64,000 nt of DNA. Origin: Methylomagnum ishizawai. GTDB taxonomy: Bacteria; Pseudomonadota; Gammaproteobacteria; Methylococcales; Methylococcaceae. Below the pieces are notes generated by a model. The model had not been told where the DNA came from, did not search any database, and was given only the letters and a program-made list of their open reading frames with translations. Each line of letters starts with the position of its first letter. Position 1 is the stretch's first letter. The DNA lies in NCBI RefSeq assembly GCF_019670005.1, contig NZ_AP019784.1, forward strand, positions 209,906 through 273,905. The letters run 5' to 3'. Below, piece by piece: positions 53,901 through 60,700 of the stretch. The translations under genes were made by a program, and so were the position numbers.

Positions 53901-55253
53901 GTGGACCTACAGGTCAAGCTACGCGGCTACCGGATCGAATTGGAGGAAATCGAAGCCCGTTTGCGGGCGCATCCGGCGGTGGCGGAAGCGGCGGCGCGGG
54001 TGTGGGAAGGCGCGGGCGGTGCCTATCTAGCGGCCTATGTCGCGCCGGACACCATGGGTTTGGCGGAAAGGCTCAAAGCGCATCTGGGTTCTTCCTTGCC
54101 GGAATACATGGTTCCGGCCCGCATCTTGGCCTTGCCCGGATTGCCGCGCCTGCCGAATGGCAAATTGGACCGCGCCCGCCTGCCGGAGCCGGAACGCGAG
54201 GTTCCGTCCCAAGCCGCCCCCGGCACCGAGGCCGAGCGGCACATGGCGGAACTCTGGCGGGAAATCCTCGGGCTGGAACAGGTCGGCGTCACCGACGATT
54301 TCTTCGAGCTGGGCGGACATTCGCTGTTGGCCCTGCGCTTGGTCGGCCTCGCCGAGCGGCGCATGGGCTTGAAGCCGACGCTCGCCCAAGTGCTGCGCCA
54401 TCCGACCATCGCGGGCCTGCTGGCGGCGGTCGGCGCGGACACCAGCCCGGAGGCATCGCCCTTGGTCCTTTTGAACGGCGGGGGTTTGATGAGTCCCGCG
54501 ACCGGAGACCGGAGGGCTGAGGAAGACAGCGGGCGGTTTCCCTCTCGCCTACGGTCCCAAGCCTCAAGCCCACCCCTGTTCTGTATCCATCCGGCGGGCG
54601 GCGCGGTGTTCGGCTACCGGCCCTTGGCCCAGGGTTTGGCGCGGCCCGTATATGGCGTCCTGTGTCCCGGATTCCTGGATAGCGCCTGGAATCCGCCTTC
54701 CCTCCAAGCGCAGGCGGAAGACTACGCCCGCCTCTTGCTGGAAGCCCAGCCGGAAGGCCCGTTCCATCTGCTGGGCTGGTCCTTGGGCGGGGCCTTGGCG
54801 ATGGATGCGGCCCATTACCTGGAACGCTCCGGGCGCGAGGTGGCTTTCCTGGGGCTGGTGGATAGCTACGCGCCGGGCTTCGACGAAGATGAGCATACGC
54901 CCGGAAACTTGGGTCACGAGGCTTTAGGGCTTGAAGGCGCAAGCGGGGAATCCACCTCCCGGTCTCAAGCCCCCGGACTCCAGCCCACAACAGCCTCCGG
55001 GATCATGCGGAAGCTGAGCGCCCTGGCGCGGGATTGGCGGGTCCGGCCCTTGCGGGTGGCCCCGCATTGCTGGTGGTCGGACGAGGCCGGGGACATGGCC
55101 ACCCTGGCCCAATCCCGGCTGGAACAGGGCTGGGGCCGTCCGGCTCGTTCCTCGGCGCGGGTCGCCGCCGACCATTCCGCCATCGTGCGGGCACCGGAAT
55201 TCCTGGCGGAGTTGCGGGCGATCTTCGCGGCGGGCCAACCGGATGCGGATTGA
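41919..55253 (+). CDS. NRPS 3: [C-A-T-E]-[C-A-T-E]-[C-A-T]-TE
   Basis: Final assembly-line enzyme, 4444 residues, starting 15 bases after NRPS 2 with a weak ribosome site. Domains: C6 (HHIVADEWS near 176; Glu in place of the usual Gly), A6, T6 (Ser near 1056), E3 (near 1232), C7 (HHLLLDG near 1706), A7, T7 (near 2574), E4 (near 2760), C8 (near 3241), A8, T8 (near 4135) and a terminal thioesterase (Ser near 4288 in GWSLGG) that releases or cyclises the product. C7 and C8 have the PMQQGMLFHAL start of D-acceptor condensation domains, as expected after E3 and E4. Pocket codes: A6 DAEDTGAITK, A7 DAEITGGVTK (identical to A1), A8 DADDTGAITK. None is a firm match in memory. It carries most of the palindromic inserts. 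Confidence 0.93.
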   Translation: MNPPHLPLDNLSAAQRKALLLLLKRRGGDAALKLPIARVRRDEPLPLSHGQQRLWFLARLEPESSAYHIAEAVYLRGPVDATALETALSALVARHESLRTSFPESEGVAVQRIHAGLSVPLRRVDLAAEPGDRVAHAAALVDDTAGQPFDLAQGPLLRALLVKLAEDLWVFALALHHIVADEWSLSLLIGEFAELYAAAREGRAPRLPELPVQYADYAAWQRDWLEAGAMARQLAYWRERLGDEHPVLELPLDRPRPAVASDRGATLAFTLPDTLAADLARLCRTRGASLFMGLLAAFQALLYRQTGQADLRIGVPVANRHRPEVQGVVGFFVNTQVLRTELDGRLGFAALLARVKDAALGAQDHPDLPFDQLVEALRPERNLGHNPLFQVMYNHRRMEAATRETLDALGIAPFPRAERTTQFDLILDTVETADGRLSGLWTYAADLFERGTVERLARQFQSLLAAWVAEPERPLAQLPLWTAVERDRLAVPRATVRNHAYTAPLHELIRRRAEQWPAALALVSGETRLSYGELETRARRLAHALVRLGAGPETPVGVAVGRGVEMVVCALAVLKTGGVYLPLDPDAPPERLRAILVDARVGVLVLDRAAGDGVGLSGGHGDRPILRLGEDIFSAGLQPQDAGFPSVHPEQLAYVIHTSGSTGQPKGVAVPHRALALHCLAMGEIFGMREDDRCLHFAASVFDAAVEQWAVPLLHGAAVVIGEPSLWSVEQTLDRIAALGITRIDLPPAYLAELAARARPGRVPILRSVTAGGEALPRATWERVRERLCPERIINAYGPTETVITPLAWTASPGMDCPTPYAPIGQVVGGRTAWVLDTDLNPLPVGVAGELYIGGDGLARGYLHRPGPTAERFVPLPRLEGEDSSPRSQASGLLYRTGDRARLRTDGTVEYLGRLDRQIKLRGFRIEPGEIESLLLRYPGVAEAVVVAREGGAGKMLVAYVAGAVGTLSPDALLESLAQRLPGHMVPSRIGVLDRLPRTSGGKLDLKALPEPEHTDRPYLAPRNATEQRLADIWRDLLGVARVGLDDNFFALGGDSIVSLQVVSRARQAGIGIGPKDVFRHQTIAALAAAAEVPEARPEESTPATGVVPLTPIQREFFATALPNRQHWNQSVLLETGRALDMAALESALRRLVEHHDAFRLRYREIDGAWVQSYATTDATESLWRREAADAQEIERIAQAAQRSLNLETGPLLRAVYITVAGGGYRLLLVVHHLVVDGVSWRILLQDLQAAYDRPAEPLPARTCSFKAWAEHLRNHAASEPLRTELEYWSGLATVADGLGEASVPGFARDATTLTLELDPGATRHLLQEATTAYRARVDELLLTVLARVWCRRFGQDAVRVELESHGREDLPGGPDPSRTVGWFTSVYPVLLRPAGTGETPMLPASSLRPLADLDASVRAIKETLRRVPRRGIGFGLLKYQGDDAARAALGNLPKPSIGFNYLGQFDRDFGGDALFRPARESRGDEQDPGAPLAYGLEINGQVYGGELALNWTYAPARYDAATVTALVAEFRAELLALIERRGVAQSLAPSDFPLARLGWEQLDALPVPAADIADIYPPTPMQQGMLFHALYEPGGDAYITQFDVAVEGLDPQRFRVAWADALRRHAILRTGFHWREDAPLQIVQRAPALPLEELDWRGGDTGPARLDALCRAELERGFAPGQPPLFRLSLVRLDETRHHLIWTCHHLLLDGWSSARLLAEVLGHYRGQPVAAPVADYREYIAWLQRRDAEADRRYWRECLEPLRQPTRLAETLPVHPPGTGHGLLPLRFAPAATRRLQTLAQARQLTLNTLVQGAWALLLRRYTGQDVVAFGATVSGRPADLPSAGDMVGLFINTLPVVQKPAPGRQAGEWLDALQRDNLELREHGYTPLYEVQRWWREMGPEDGTASPPCHSPKPQVPSPLFDTLLVFENYPVDQALREGGGGRLRFGPGRHAEATTYPLTLAIQAGETLEIVFDYARECFDATTVAGLRAHFERLLWRLAEQPEQRLGQLAMLGEAETARFAAWNRWERTWPVIPLHELIRRQAQARPAALALVSGDTRLAYGELESRANRLAQRLGRLGAGPERVVGLALPRSAEMVVAMLATLKSGAAFLPLDPDAPAERRARLLEDAGVGVLVIGEGPEGEGGHGNRPILRIGEDAAGEPDTPPPVVIHPGHLAYLIHTSGSTGTPKAVAVPHGALSRHIQAAGALYGLGPEDRALHFAAFSFDAAVEQWAAPLAHGAGLILGQPGWTGEDTAAVVGREGVTVIYPPTPHLLHLADALEGRGGATGLRICTVGGEAVARDSLDRIRRVLRPAWVVNGYGPTETVVTPLAWKAGPDTPCASAYAPIGHALGERALYVLDADLEPVPLGVAGELYIGGPCLARGYFKRPGLTAERFIPDPWGEPGSLLYRTGDRVRQLADGTVEYLGRADQQIKLRGYRIEPGEIEAALLELPGVREAVVVLREDRGGRYLAGYVGADGRVTANALRTALAARLPEYMVPAALRVLDALPRTAHGKVDRKRLPLPEQAAPRPTTAPRTDIERRLLAIWRELLGRDDIGITDNFFELGGDSILSIQAASRARRAGLAFTPKDLFGQQTLERLARVVRTAAPVVIKPGPASGTVPLIPIQAEFFAQDIPNRQHWNQAVLLAPRVPLDPACLETALRRLLEHHDSLRLRYRWEAEAWTQSYDRLGERDRPDSAANSPSVLWLREAADAAGIETIATEAQRSLNLEHGPLFRAVHIRCAAGGERLLLVAHHLVVDGVSWRILLEDLQTSLEAVGHRFEREEGGGPLKPQAPSLAPKTSAFQDWAYRLADHAQGDALRSECAYWESQLSGAAPAWPCDYPEGSARNRDAAVLRLRLDPEDTRRLLHEAGSAYRTSVQDLLLAALTRVLSRWTGQQETLVELEGHGRVDLFPELDLTRTVGWFTTTYPVRLATAADPGVCLRTVKERLRQVPDHGLGFGLLQHLAPPELRQRIAALPRPKLTFNYLGQFDASFDPERGLFAPAPEHTGEERDPLAPLGNEFEINGEIYAGGLRLDWGYSRARYREDTVRGLADAYLAEIKALIDHGRSAARSATPSDFPLARLGQAELDALGLPWGDIEDLYPLAPMQQGMLFHALAQPGAGLYLTQLAVAIEGLDPERFKQAWRDALDRHDILRTGFLWREAWAEPLQAVYRSPVLPVEERDWRGRDATPEVLAQLRADELQRGFDLERPPLLRLVLARLDERRYYLVWTGHHLLLDGWSQSQLMGEVLRGQGGLETGPPPAAGRYRDYIAWLARQDRAAGETFWRGQLADLEQPCSLGAVLPRPGQGGGHGVLRHSLGVERTGVLRGFAERQRITLNTLAQGAWALLLSRHTGRRAVAFGATVSGRPDDLPGVENLLGLFINTLPVVHVLEPARPVGAWLRALQERNLGLREHGHLPLYDIQRWAGGGFRSGMGQALFDTLLVFENYPVDPALQASGLKLGPVAQDDATHYALTVDIAVDGAMELGYDYDRGRFHERDIRSLAAQMEHLLLKLVEDADRPVGRLGLADAPPMARAPLRPAYEPVHASIQRQARTRPAAPALVRGGDILAYGELESRANRLARRLIRLGVGAEIPVGVLLERGPDAIVAALAVWKAGGVYLPLDPAYPPERLREMAEDARAAVLVESAATADGLAAARLETRGLGLEEDGAGFSSSLQATASSPVPLRLDWDALASEPAEPPAVVIHPEQAAYLIYTSGSTGKPKGVAVAHGAFAAHCRAMAALYGLETDDRVLLSASLAFDAALDQWAVPLLSGASVVPMGPETWTPERILRESAALGITRLDLSPAYLAELAAQADPATGPRLRSITVGGEALASDTYAAAQQALRPDRLVNAYGPTETVITPLAWKAEPDTACPTRYAPIGFPVGGRTAHVLDADLNPLPPGVAGELYIGGLELARGYWQRPGLTAERFVPMPRLEAGDLSPEEEGCGRHASGPQPIAPSRLYRTGDRACLLEDGTVEYLGRVDLQVKLRGYRIELEEIEARLRAHPAVAEAAARVWEGAGGAYLAAYVAPDTMGLAERLKAHLGSSLPEYMVPARILALPGLPRLPNGKLDRARLPEPEREVPSQAAPGTEAERHMAELWREILGLEQVGVTDDFFELGGHSLLALRLVGLAERRMGLKPTLAQVLRHPTIAGLLAAVGADTSPEASPLVLLNGGGLMSPATGDRRAEEDSGRFPSRLRSQASSPPLFCIHPAGGAVFGYRPLAQGLARPVYGVLCPGFLDSAWNPPSLQAQAEDYARLLLEAQPEGPFHLLGWSLGGALAMDAAHYLERSGREVAFLGLVDSYAPGFDEDEHTPGNLGHEALGLEGASGESTSRSQAPGLQPTTASGIMRKLSALARDWRVRPLRVAPHCWWSDEAGDMATLAQSRLEQGWGRPARSSARVAADHSAIVRAPEFLAELRAIFAAGQPDAD
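43770..43847. repeat. Family B palindrome followed by a family A half in A6
   Basis: GTGGGCATGGAGACAGGCCC, then ATCCTACGG, encodes GGHGDRPILRL. It is followed by GCCGGCCTCCAGCCCCAAG. Both lie before VHPEQLAYVIHTSGSTG, the same loop as in A1, A4 and A5. Confidence 0.7.
44548..44599. repeat. Family A in-frame insert in A6, before YRTGD
   Basis: AGGCTTGAG (44550-44558) and CTCAAGCCT (44581-44589) are exact 9-bp complements. It encodes RLEGEDSSPRSQASGL between AERFVPLP and LYRTGD. Confidence 0.83.
46110..46153. repeat. Family A half-element in E3
   Basis: CTTCCAGCCTCCAGCCTCCGGCC-type words encode PMLPASSLRPLA after the PVLLRP strand of the epimerisation domain. Only the right-hand arm is recognisable. 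Confidence 0.5.
47622..47689. repeat. Family A-like in-frame insert in C7
   Basis: GGCCGGAGG opposite CCCCAAGCCCCAAGTCCCAAG. It encodes GPEDGTASPPCHSPKPQVPS just before LFDTLLVFENYP. C5 and C8 have about ten residues there. Confidence 0.6.
48359..48389. repeat. Family B in-frame palindrome in A7
   Basis: GTGGGCATGGTAACAGGCCC, then ATCCTACG, encodes GGHGNRPILRI in the loop before IHPGHLAYLIHTSGSTG. Confidence 0.7.
49997..50046. repeat. Family A in-frame insert in E4, first of two
   Basis: GCTTGGGGAA (50000-50009) and TTCCCCAAGC (50036-50045) are exact 10-bp complements. It encodes RLGERDRPDSAANSPS before LWLREAAD. Confidence 0.82.
50254..50330. repeat. Family A in-frame insert in E4, second of two
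   Basis: GGTTTGAGCG (50276-50285) pairs with CGCTCAAGCC (50303-50312) at 9 of 10 positions. It encodes a linker with GGGPLKPQAPSLAP, at the same place as the insert in E2. Confidence 0.75.
52912..52999. repeat. Family A in-frame insert in A8, before the A3 motif
   Basis: CTTGAGG (52941-52947) pairs with CCTCAAG (52987-52993) within longer imperfect arms (AGGCTTGGGGCTTGAGGAGGA against TCCTCCAGCCTCCAAGCT). It encodes RLETRGLGLEEDGAGFSSSL. Confidence 0.75.
53751..53836. repeat. Family A in-frame insert in A8, before YRTGD
   Basis: GGCCGGA (53762-53768) and TCCGGCC (53808-53814) are complements, with further family words GGCTCGAGGCC and AGCCCCAAGCC. It encodes RLEAGDLSPEEEGCGRHASG between AERFVPMP and RLYRTGD. 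Confidence 0.72.
54495..54572. repeat. Family A-like in-frame insert between T8 and TE
   Basis: GACCGGAGACCGGAGGGCTGAGG opposite GTCCCAAGCCTCAAGCC. It encodes TGDRRAEEDSGRFPSRLRSQ in the T-TE linker. Arms are imperfect. Confidence 0.6.
54918..54987. repeat. Family A in-frame insert in the terminal thioesterase
   Basis: GGGCTTGA (54927-54934) and TCAAGCCC (54965-54972) are exact complements. It encodes EALGLEGASGESTSRSQAPG in the lid region of the thioesterase, after DSYAPGFDEDE. Confidence 0.75.
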
Positions 55254-56628
55254 GTCCCGGTTTCCCGGCGCGTTGTCCAAAATCGCGCCCGCGCTGGCGT
55301 TGGGCCTGCTCGCCGCCTGCGCCGCGCCCCCGGAACGCGACCCGGCCCGGACGGCCAGCACGGTCCCGGTCCGCTGGTCGAATCCGGCGGCGCTGGCGGG
55401 CGCGGTGCGGCCCTGGCTGCGCTCCTTCGCCGCGCCCGAATTGGATGGCTTAGTCGGCACCGCCCTGTCCGGCAATTTCGACCTCAAGGCGGTGGCGGCG
55501 CGGGTGGCGCAAGCCCGCGCCCAGGTCCGCATCGCGGGCGCGGAGCGTTTGCCCCAGATCGAACTCGCGCCCGGTTTCCAGCAGCTAGGGCTGGTCAGCA
55601 ATGGGGAAGTCGCAGGCAGCTTTTGGGAATTGCCCTTCAACCTATCCTGGGAATTGGACCTGTGGGGCCGCATCCGCTCGACCCGGCAAGCCGCCGAGAC
55701 CGAGGCGCTGGCGGCGGGTTCCGACCTGGAGGGCGCGGCGCTGTCGCTCGGTGCCCGCACGGTGCAAGCCTGTTTCGAACTGGCCGAAACCCGCCAGCAG
55801 GTGGGGGTGGTGGAACAATCCATCGCCGAGCGGCGGGCGCTGGTCGAACTGGTACAGGGGCGTTTCCAACTGGGCCTGGGCAGCGGGCTGGACCTCAGCC
55901 TCGCCGCCACCGACCTCAGCGACGCCGAGGCGCAACTGGCCGAAGCCCGCGACCGCCAACAAGCCGCGGCGCGGCGTTTGGAAACCCTGCTGGGACGCTA
56001 TCCCGCCGCCGCCCTGGAACGCTGCGCCCAGTTGCCGACCTTGCCCGCCGCCCTGCCCGCCGGGTTGCCCGCCGAACTCCTGGCCCGCCGTCCCGACCTC
56101 AAGGCCGCTTTCGCCCGGCTCCGCGCTTTGGATTCCCGCCTCGACAGCGCCGAGAAGGCCCTGTTGCCCAGGGTGGCGCTGACCGCTTCCGGGGGTACCG
56201 CGGGCGCTTCGCTGGGCGAACTGGCCGATCCCCGCGCCGCCGCCTGGAATCTGGCGGTGGGCTTGGTCCAGCCGGTGTTCACCGGGGGACGGCTGAGCGC
56301 CGGGATCGATCTGGCCGGTGCCCAGGTGGAGGAAGCCTTGCAGCTTTACCGCGAGGCCGCGCTCAATGCCTTCCGCGAGGTGGAACAAGCCTTGGCCGCC
56401 GAGCGCTGGCTGTTGGCGCGCGAACACGCCCTGGCCGAAACCCTGGCCCGCACCGAGACCAGCCGCAAGCTCGCCATCCATGCCTACCGCAATGGCACGG
56501 TGGAAATCCTGCCCCTGCTGGACAGCTACCGCAGCACCTTGAACGCCCGCAGCGCCCTGCTCGCGGCCCGGCGGCAACTGTTGCAGAACCGCGTCGGCCT
56601 GTATCTGGCCTTGGGAGGGGCGGCGTGA
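55243..56628 (+). CDS. Outer-membrane efflux lipoprotein (TolC/OprM/NodT family)
   Basis: Outer-membrane channel of a tripartite pump, 461 residues. The N-terminus ends in a lipobox (LGLLAACAAP), so it is lipid-anchored. The internal duplication of the family is visible: two halves with paired helices (DLKAVAARVAQARAQVRIAG and LDSRLDSAEKALLPRVALTA) and NLSWELDLWGRIRSTR, typical of NodT. The start ATG 55243 overlaps the end of NRPS 3 by 11 bases, tying export to synthesis. Next come the adaptor and the RND pump in GTGA and ATGA overlaps. Release of the mature siderophore to the outside is the natural role; general drug efflux would be the alternative. Confidence 0.92.
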   Translation: MRIESRFPGALSKIAPALALGLLAACAAPPERDPARTASTVPVRWSNPAALAGAVRPWLRSFAAPELDGLVGTALSGNFDLKAVAARVAQARAQVRIAGAERLPQIELAPGFQQLGLVSNGEVAGSFWELPFNLSWELDLWGRIRSTRQAAETEALAAGSDLEGAALSLGARTVQACFELAETRQQVGVVEQSIAERRALVELVQGRFQLGLGSGLDLSLAATDLSDAEAQLAEARDRQQAAARRLETLLGRYPAAALERCAQLPTLPAALPAGLPAELLARRPDLKAAFARLRALDSRLDSAEKALLPRVALTASGGTAGASLGELADPRAAAWNLAVGLVQPVFTGGRLSAGIDLAGAQVEEALQLYREAALNAFREVEQALAAERWLLAREHALAETLARTETSRKLAIHAYRNGTVEILPLLDSYRSTLNARSALLAARRQLLQNRVGLYLALGGAA

Positions 56629-57782
56629 AGCCTTGGAAAATCCTGTTGCCGCTGGCCGTGCTCCTGGGCGGGATCGCCGCCGCGGCCGCCATCGTGGTCC
56701 ATGGTCCGGCCCTGGAAGCCAAGCCGTCCGCCAGCGCGCCGCCGACGGTGCGCGTCCTGGTCGCCCGCCCGGAAACCGTGCGGCTGGATGTCCATACCCA
56801 GGGCGTGGTCCAGGCCCGCACCGAGATCGATTTGGCCGCCGAGGTTTCCGGCAAGGTGGTGTGGGTCCATCCCGGCTTGGTGGTGGGCGGTTATATCGAG
56901 GCGGGGGAAACCGTGCTGTCCATCGATCCCCGCGATTACGACAACGCCATCGTCAAGGCCCAGGCGCGGGTGGCCGAAGCCCAGCGCGGCATCGCCCAGG
57001 AGCAAGCCGCCGTCCGCCAGGCCCAGGGCGAATGGAAGGTGCTGGGCGAGGGCCAGCCCACGCCCCTGGCCTTGCACGAACCGCAAATGGCCGAGGCCCG
57101 CGCCCGCCTTAAGGAAGCCGAGGCCGGGCTGGCCGACGCCCGTTTGCGGCGGGAACGCTGCGATTTGCGGGTGCCCTTCGCCGGGCAGGTTCGGGAAAAG
57201 CGGGTGGGCATCGGCCAATCCCTGGCCGCCGGGGACAAGCTGGCGCGGGTGTATTCGGTGGACGTGGCGGAAATCCGCCTGGCCCTGGCCCCCGACCAGC
57301 TCGCCTATCTGGACCTGCCGGAGAATGGGCCGGGCCGCGCCCGCCGCCCCGGCCCCAAGGTCGTCCTCAGCGCCCGCAACGGTGGCGAGGTCCAGCGCTG
57401 GGAAGGCGAAATCATCCGCACCGAAGGCGTGATGGAGGAAGGGACCGGCGTGCTGTTCGCGGTGGCCGAGGTGCGCGATCCCTACGGTTATGCCGGGCGC
57501 GGCGGCGGGCGTCCGCCGTTGCGGATCGGCCAGTTCGTACAGGCCGAGATCGAGGGCCGGGCGCGGGCGGATGTGTACGCCTTGCCGCAGGGCGTCCTCA
57601 ATGCCGCGCAGGAGGCGCTGCTGGTGGATGCCGCCGACCGCCTGCGCGTGCGCCGCCTGGAGGTACTGCGTAGCGAGCCGGAACGGGTGTTGGTCCGGGG
57701 CGGCTTGGCGGCGGGCGAGCGGGTGGTGGTGTCGGGGGTGGAAGTACCGGTGGCAGGGATGGCGGTGCAGGTGGAGCCATGA
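56625..57782 (+). CDS. RND membrane-fusion (adaptor) protein
   Basis: Periplasmic adaptor, 385 residues, joining the pump to the outer-membrane channel. It starts at GTG 56625, overlapping the preceding stop as GTGA; the frame upstream is only a shadow. There is one N-terminal membrane anchor (ILLPLAVLLGGIAAAAAIVV). Lipoyl-like half motifs are IDLAAEVSGKVVWVHPG and CDLRVPFAGQVREKRVGIG, with a helical hairpin between them (AQARVAEAQRGIAQEQAAVR). The beta-barrel and membrane-proximal domains follow. The operon position between channel and pump fits exactly. Confidence 0.92.
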   Translation: MKPWKILLPLAVLLGGIAAAAAIVVHGPALEAKPSASAPPTVRVLVARPETVRLDVHTQGVVQARTEIDLAAEVSGKVVWVHPGLVVGGYIEAGETVLSIDPRDYDNAIVKAQARVAEAQRGIAQEQAAVRQAQGEWKVLGEGQPTPLALHEPQMAEARARLKEAEAGLADARLRRERCDLRVPFAGQVREKRVGIGQSLAAGDKLARVYSVDVAEIRLALAPDQLAYLDLPENGPGRARRPGPKVVLSARNGGEVQRWEGEIIRTEGVMEEGTGVLFAVAEVRDPYGYAGRGGGRPPLRIGQFVQAEIEGRARADVYALPQGVLNAAQEALLVDAADRLRVRRLEVLRSEPERVLVRGGLAAGERVVVSGVEVPVAGMAVQVEP

Positions 57783-60700
57783 AGCTCATCCCCTGGTTCG
57801 CCGCCAACCCGGTGGCCGCGAACCTCCTGATGCTGCTGATCTGGCTGGGCGGCGGATTCGGCCTCACGACCCTGGAGCGGGATGTCTATCCCCGCTTCAG
57901 CCCGCACCAATTCGAGGTCGAGGCCAGCTATCCGGGGGCCGGTCCCGCGGAAGTGGAAGCGGCGGTCTGCGTGCCGCTCGAAGAAGGTATCCATGATTTG
58001 TCCGGCGTCAAGCGCTTGGCCACCACGGTGTTCGAGGGCAGTTGCCAAATCCAGGTCGAGGTGCTGCCGGGCCATGACCGCGAAGCCTTGATGAGCGCGG
58101 TCCAGGCCAGGGTCCAAGCCATCCCCGGTTTGCCGCGCTCGCTGGAACGGATCGAGGTCCGGGAATCGAGCCGCGACGACGACAACGGGGTGATCTGGGT
58201 GGCTTTGTACGGCCCGGTCGATCCCCTGGCGCTCAAGCGCTACGGCGAGCGCATCCGGGCCGACCTCGCGGCCCTGCCCGGCGTGTCCAAGACCGTGGAT
58301 TACGGCAGGATGTCCTACGAAATCGCCGTGCTGGCCCAACCCGACAAACTATTGCAATACGGACTTTCGCCACGGGAACTCGCCGAGGCGGTGCGGCAAT
58401 CTTCCCTGGATTTGGCGGGCGGCGCGGTACGGACCCCGGCGGGCGAATTGCTGCTGCGGGTCAAGGGCCGGGCCGAACAGGCCGAAGCCCTGGGCGGATT
58501 GGTGTTGCGGACCCGCCCGGATGGCGGGCGGGTGCTGCTCAAGGACGTGGCCGAGGTCCGCGACGGCCTGGACGAACGCTGGTTCCAATGGCGGCACGAC
58601 GGCCAACCGGCCCAGGGTTGGGAAATCCACGCCGGGGGCGACGCCATCGAGGTGGCGCGGCGGGTCAAGGACTATGTGGCGCGGCAAACCCGGCACCTGC
58701 CCGAGGGGCTGCATCTCAAGACCTGGTGGGACGATTCCGAAGCCTACGAGGAACGGGTGCGGACCCTGGTGGAAGACGGCGTGAGCGGCTTCCTGCTGGT
58801 GTGCTTGGTGCTGACCCTGTTCCTGCGGCTCCGGGTCGCGGTCTGGGCCGGGCTGGGCATCCTGACCTCGGTGCTGGGCGCGTTGTGGTTCATGCCGGTC
58901 CTGGATGTGTCGCTCAACATGTTGTCGCTGTTCGGCTTCCTGCTGGCGATGGGCATCTTGGTGGACGATGCCATCATCATCGGCGAGAGCGTCCATGCCG
59001 AGCAGGCGACCGGGAAGTTCGCCCCGCTGGACGCCGCCATCCGTGGCGTCCAGTCCGTGGCCCTGCCGGTGACGTTGTCGGTCTTGATCGCCCTGGTGGC
59101 TTTCCTGCCGGGGCTGTTCCTGCCGGGCTGGGGCGGGCAGATGATGCGGCCCATCTGTCTGGTGATGATCCTGACCTTGGTGTTTTCCCTGGCCGAAGCC
59201 CTGCTCATCCTGCCCGCCCATTTGGCCACGGCTCCCGGCGGGCCGGCCCGGCCCGGCCGGGTGGAGCGCTGGCGGGCCGGCCTCAACCGGGGGCTGGACC
59301 GCTTCGTCGCGGGCTTTTACGCCCCGTTCCTGGCGCGGGCCATCGCTTGGCGCTATCTGGCCTTGGCGCTGTTCATCGTCCTGCCCTTGCTGGGTGCCGC
59401 CCTGGTGGCGGGCGGCTATCTGCGCCTGTCGCTCAGCCCGGATGTCACCAAGGATTCGTTCTGGGTGCGGCTGACCGTGCCGCCCGGTTCGCCACCGGAC
59501 GGCATCCGCCGGGCGGCGGCGCGGGTGGAACAGGCTTTGTTCGATTACCGCGATGAATTGGAGCGGGCAGAAGGCATACCCGTCCTGGTCGGCCAGGAAA
59601 CCATGATCTGGGAACAGGAGGCCGGGTTGTGGCTGGAACTCTCGCCGGAGGCGCGGCAGCGGCTCGGGGTCGAGGACTTCGTGCGGGAATGGCGGCGGCG
59701 CATCGGCGACCTGGGGCAGGCCCGGATCGATTTCATCTACCGCGAGGGCGACGTGCCCTACGACCTCCAACTGGACCTGAGCGCCCCCGACCCCCTGGTC
59801 CTGGCGGCGGGGACCGAGGCATTGAAACAGCAACTCGCGGCCTATCCGGGGGTGTCCGATGTCATGGATTCCGCCGTGCCCGGCAAGCCGGAAGTCCGCC
59901 TCGTCTTGAAGCCGGAAGCCGAGCGCCTGGGACTGCGCCTCGCCGATCTCGCCGAACAAGTCCGCGCCGCCTATTACGGCGAGGAAGCCCAGCGCCTGCG
60001 GCGGGGCCGCAACGAGGTCAAGGTGGTGGTGCGCTATCCGCCCGAGGCGCGGCGTTCGCTGGATGCCCTGCTGGCCATGCCGGTCCGGTTGCCGGCAGGG
60101 GGACAAGCGCCCTTGTCGGCCTTGGCCGAGGTGTCGTTCGCGCCGGGCTATGCCCAGTTGAACCGCCGCGACCGGCGGCGCGTGTTGGAAGTGGTGGCGC
60201 GGGTGGACCCGCAACACGCCGACGCCAACGCCCTCTACGCCGAACTGGAAAACACCGTGCTGCCCGAATTGTCGCGGCGCTACCCCGGACTCCGCGCCGA
60301 GATCGGCCAGGAACGGCGCGAACAGGAAACCATGCTGGCGGGACTCTGGCACAACGCCGGCATCGCGCTGGCGGTGATCTACGTCCTGATCGCCGCGACC
60401 TTCCGTTCCTACGCCCAGCCTTTGATCTTCCTGTTCGCCGTGCCGGTGGCTTGGAGCGGGGCGGTGTTGGCCCACGCCCTGGCCGGACTGCCGCTGTCGA
60501 TGGAATCCCTGGTCGGGATGATCGCGGCCAGCGGCGTGGTGGTGAACGACAGCTTGGTGCTGCTCGACCATATCGAGGCGGGGGATAGGCCTGGGGAAGA
60601 AAGCAGAGGCTGTGATTCTTCCGGCCTACCGCCCCACTCCTCAAGCCTCGCCCAGGCCTGCGCCGCCCGGTTCCGCCCGATCTTCCTGGCTTTCCTCACC

